Positions 4,810 to 5,883 of a stretch of DNA of 5,883 nt are shown in pieces. The position numbers and the translations under genes are program-made. The notes under the pieces are model-generated. The model had not been told where the DNA came from. It did not search any database and worked only from the letters and a program-made list of their open reading frames with translations. Positions within the stretch are counted from its first letter, which is position 1. Each line of letters opens with the position of its first letter. Origin of the DNA: Candidatus Omnitrophota bacterium (GTDB taxonomy: Bacteria; Omnitrophota; Gorgyraeia; Gygaellales; Profunditerraquicolaceae); assembly GCA_016867005.1 (NCBI GenBank), contig VGKM01000078.1, positions 1 to 5,883 of the forward strand, given 5' to 3'.

Positions 4810-5883
4810 AACGGATAATTTTGCTTATCGTGTTATCGTATATATTTTTTATTTTCGGCAACGGGCTGATCAGCTTGACTAATCCCGACGAAGTTTTTTA
4901 TACCCTCACAGCGAAGGAAATGGTAGAGCAAAACAGCTGGTCAACGCCTTATTTGTTCGGCGAACCTCAGTTTGAAAAGCCGATTTTTACCTATTGGATG
5001 ATCCGCCTTGGATTTATAATGTTCGGCATGACTAATTTTGCCGCGCGGTTTTTCCCTGCGTTCTTTGCTTTAATCGGCGTATTGGCAGTTTATGCTTTAA
5101 GCGGCCTTTTCTTTAAGAATGAAAAAAAGGCGTTCATATCGGCCTTGGTTTTAATGTCATCGGGCCTCTATGTAGGCCTTGCAAGGACAGTATTTACCGA
5201 TATGATCTTCTCGGTATTCATCCTGCTTGCGATACTGGCATTTTATTGGGGATATAGCGTTGCGCGAAGAAAAAAGGCAGGGATTATTTTATTTTTTGTG
5301 TGTTCTGCCCTGGCAGTATTGACCAAGGGCCCGCTTGGGTTTTTAATACCCGCAATAGCCATAGTTGCTTTCTTGATAATTAAGAAAGATATGAAGTTTC
5401 TTCTGGATAAAAGCCTGATATGGGGGGGTTTGCTTTTTGCGGCTATTTCATTCCCATGGTACATCCTGATGATAAACAAATACGGTACTCTTTTTACGCA
5501 CGAATTCTTCTATAACGTGCATTTCAGGCGCCTGATCGAAGCAGAACATATTTCTAAAGATACCTGGTATCTCTATCCTTCTTCTATGATAGGATGCATG
5601 TTCCCCTGGAGTTTATTTGTTTTAGTATCCCTGATTGCCGTGGTAAAGAGCAAGAAATGGCAGAATCCTGTTTATCTTTTTTTATGCTGCTGGATTGCGG
5701 TTGTATTCTTGATCTTTCAGCCGGCGCACTCTAAACTTATCAGTTATATTTTCCCTCTTTTCCCGGCCCTGGCGATTTTGGCAGGGGATTATATTTATAA
5801 TTCCATTGCCGCGGAAAATAATAACCGTAAGTTTTTCAGGATTGCTTTTGCCAGCTTGGCCATATTTGCTTTGATACCAATAG
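4797..5883 (+). CDS. ArnT/PMT-like polytopic glycosyltransferase (GT-C fold), 3' truncated by window edge
   Basis: The frame is open from ATG 4797 to the window end (362 codons, no stop). The N-terminal helix (about 6-25) is followed by the first periplasmic loop typical of GT-C transferases: NPDE with D31-E32 (the acidic catalytic pair position), then a W-S-T-P-Y-L-F-G-E-P-Q-F-E-K61-P pattern like the ArnT/PMT_2 'NGxxxxEKPP' motif, here KPI instead of KPP. Further helices lie at about 71-104, 113-155, 161-195, 207-226, 265-284 and 293-333. TKGP (176-179), FPWY (219-222) and HSKLISYIFPLFP (311-323) are further family-like patterns. These enzymes move a sugar from undecaprenyl-phosphate to lipid A, a glycan or a protein on the periplasmic side. 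Members are usually about 500-600 residues, so roughly a third is missing. The acceptor and sugar cannot be told from the sequence; calling it ArnT itself would be too specific. Confidence 0.88.
   Translation, partial: MQRVKRIILLIVLSYIFFIFGNGLISLTNPDEVFYTLTAKEMVEQNSWSTPYLFGEPQFEKPIFTYWMIRLGFIMFGMTNFAARFFPAFFALIGVLAVYALSGLFFKNEKKAFISALVLMSSGLYVGLARTVFTDMIFSVFILLAILAFYWGYSVARRKKAGIILFFVCSALAVLTKGPLGFLIPAIAIVAFLIIKKDMKFLLDKSLIWGGLLFAAISFPWYILMINKYGTLFTHEFFYNVHFRRLIEAEHISKDTWYLYPSSMIGCMFPWSLFVLVSLIAVVKSKKWQNPVYLFLCCWIAVVFLIFQPAHSKLISYIFPLFPALAILAGDYIYNSIAAENNNRKFFRIAFASLAIFALIPI

Noticed and set aside
1..5883. CRISPR array, tRNA, rRNA, insertion sequence or phage elements
   Set aside because: No regularly spaced repeats, tRNA-like cloverleaf, transposase motif or terminal inverted repeats were seen; nearly all bases are accounted for by the six genes.

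Overview
This 5.9 kb window is densely coding on the + strand only. It looks like a piece of a bacterial genome, probably a metagenome-assembled, uncultivated Gram-negative lineage. The style (ATGA overlaps, mixed GC near the mid-40s by eye, a DUF362 ferredoxin, stand-alone receiver domains, ArnT-like glycosyltransferases) fits Omnitrophota or a relative. That assignment is an inference from gene style, not from a marker gene.

Left block (1-3456): the 3' end of a DUF362-type 4Fe-4S protein overlaps by ATGA a very unusual 1004-residue gene. This protein starts with one transmembrane helix, followed by about 210 residues of proline-free charged coiled coil and a roughly 60-residue Pro/Glu-rich linker. 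After the linker comes a complete, apparently catalytically intact elongation factor G (all GTPase motifs, G' insert, domains II-V, and the domain IV tip histidine). In other words, it is a predicted membrane-tethered EF-G. It is the standout feature of the window.

Middle (3457-3532): the only real intergenic gap. It holds a convincing sigma-70 type promoter (TTGCAA, 16 nt, TATAAT) and a perfect AGGAGGTG ribosome binding site, so a second transcription unit starts here.

Right block (3533-5883): a single-domain response regulator overlaps by ATGA a 46-codon gene that appears to be a DUF167/YggU protein missing its middle third. After 15 nt comes a membrane-anchored NodB-type polysaccharide deacetylase. 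Its end overlaps by 13 nt the start of a polytopic ArnT/PMT-like glycosyltransferase that runs off the window. The last two genes look like a small cell-envelope sugar-modification pair: the deacetylase catalytic domain is predicted to face outward, and the transferase is of the type that uses undecaprenyl-phosphate sugars. The promoter-led tandem arrangement suggests all four are co-transcribed.

I saw no rRNA, tRNA, CRISPR, insertion sequence, attachment site, riboswitch or convincing rho-independent terminator.
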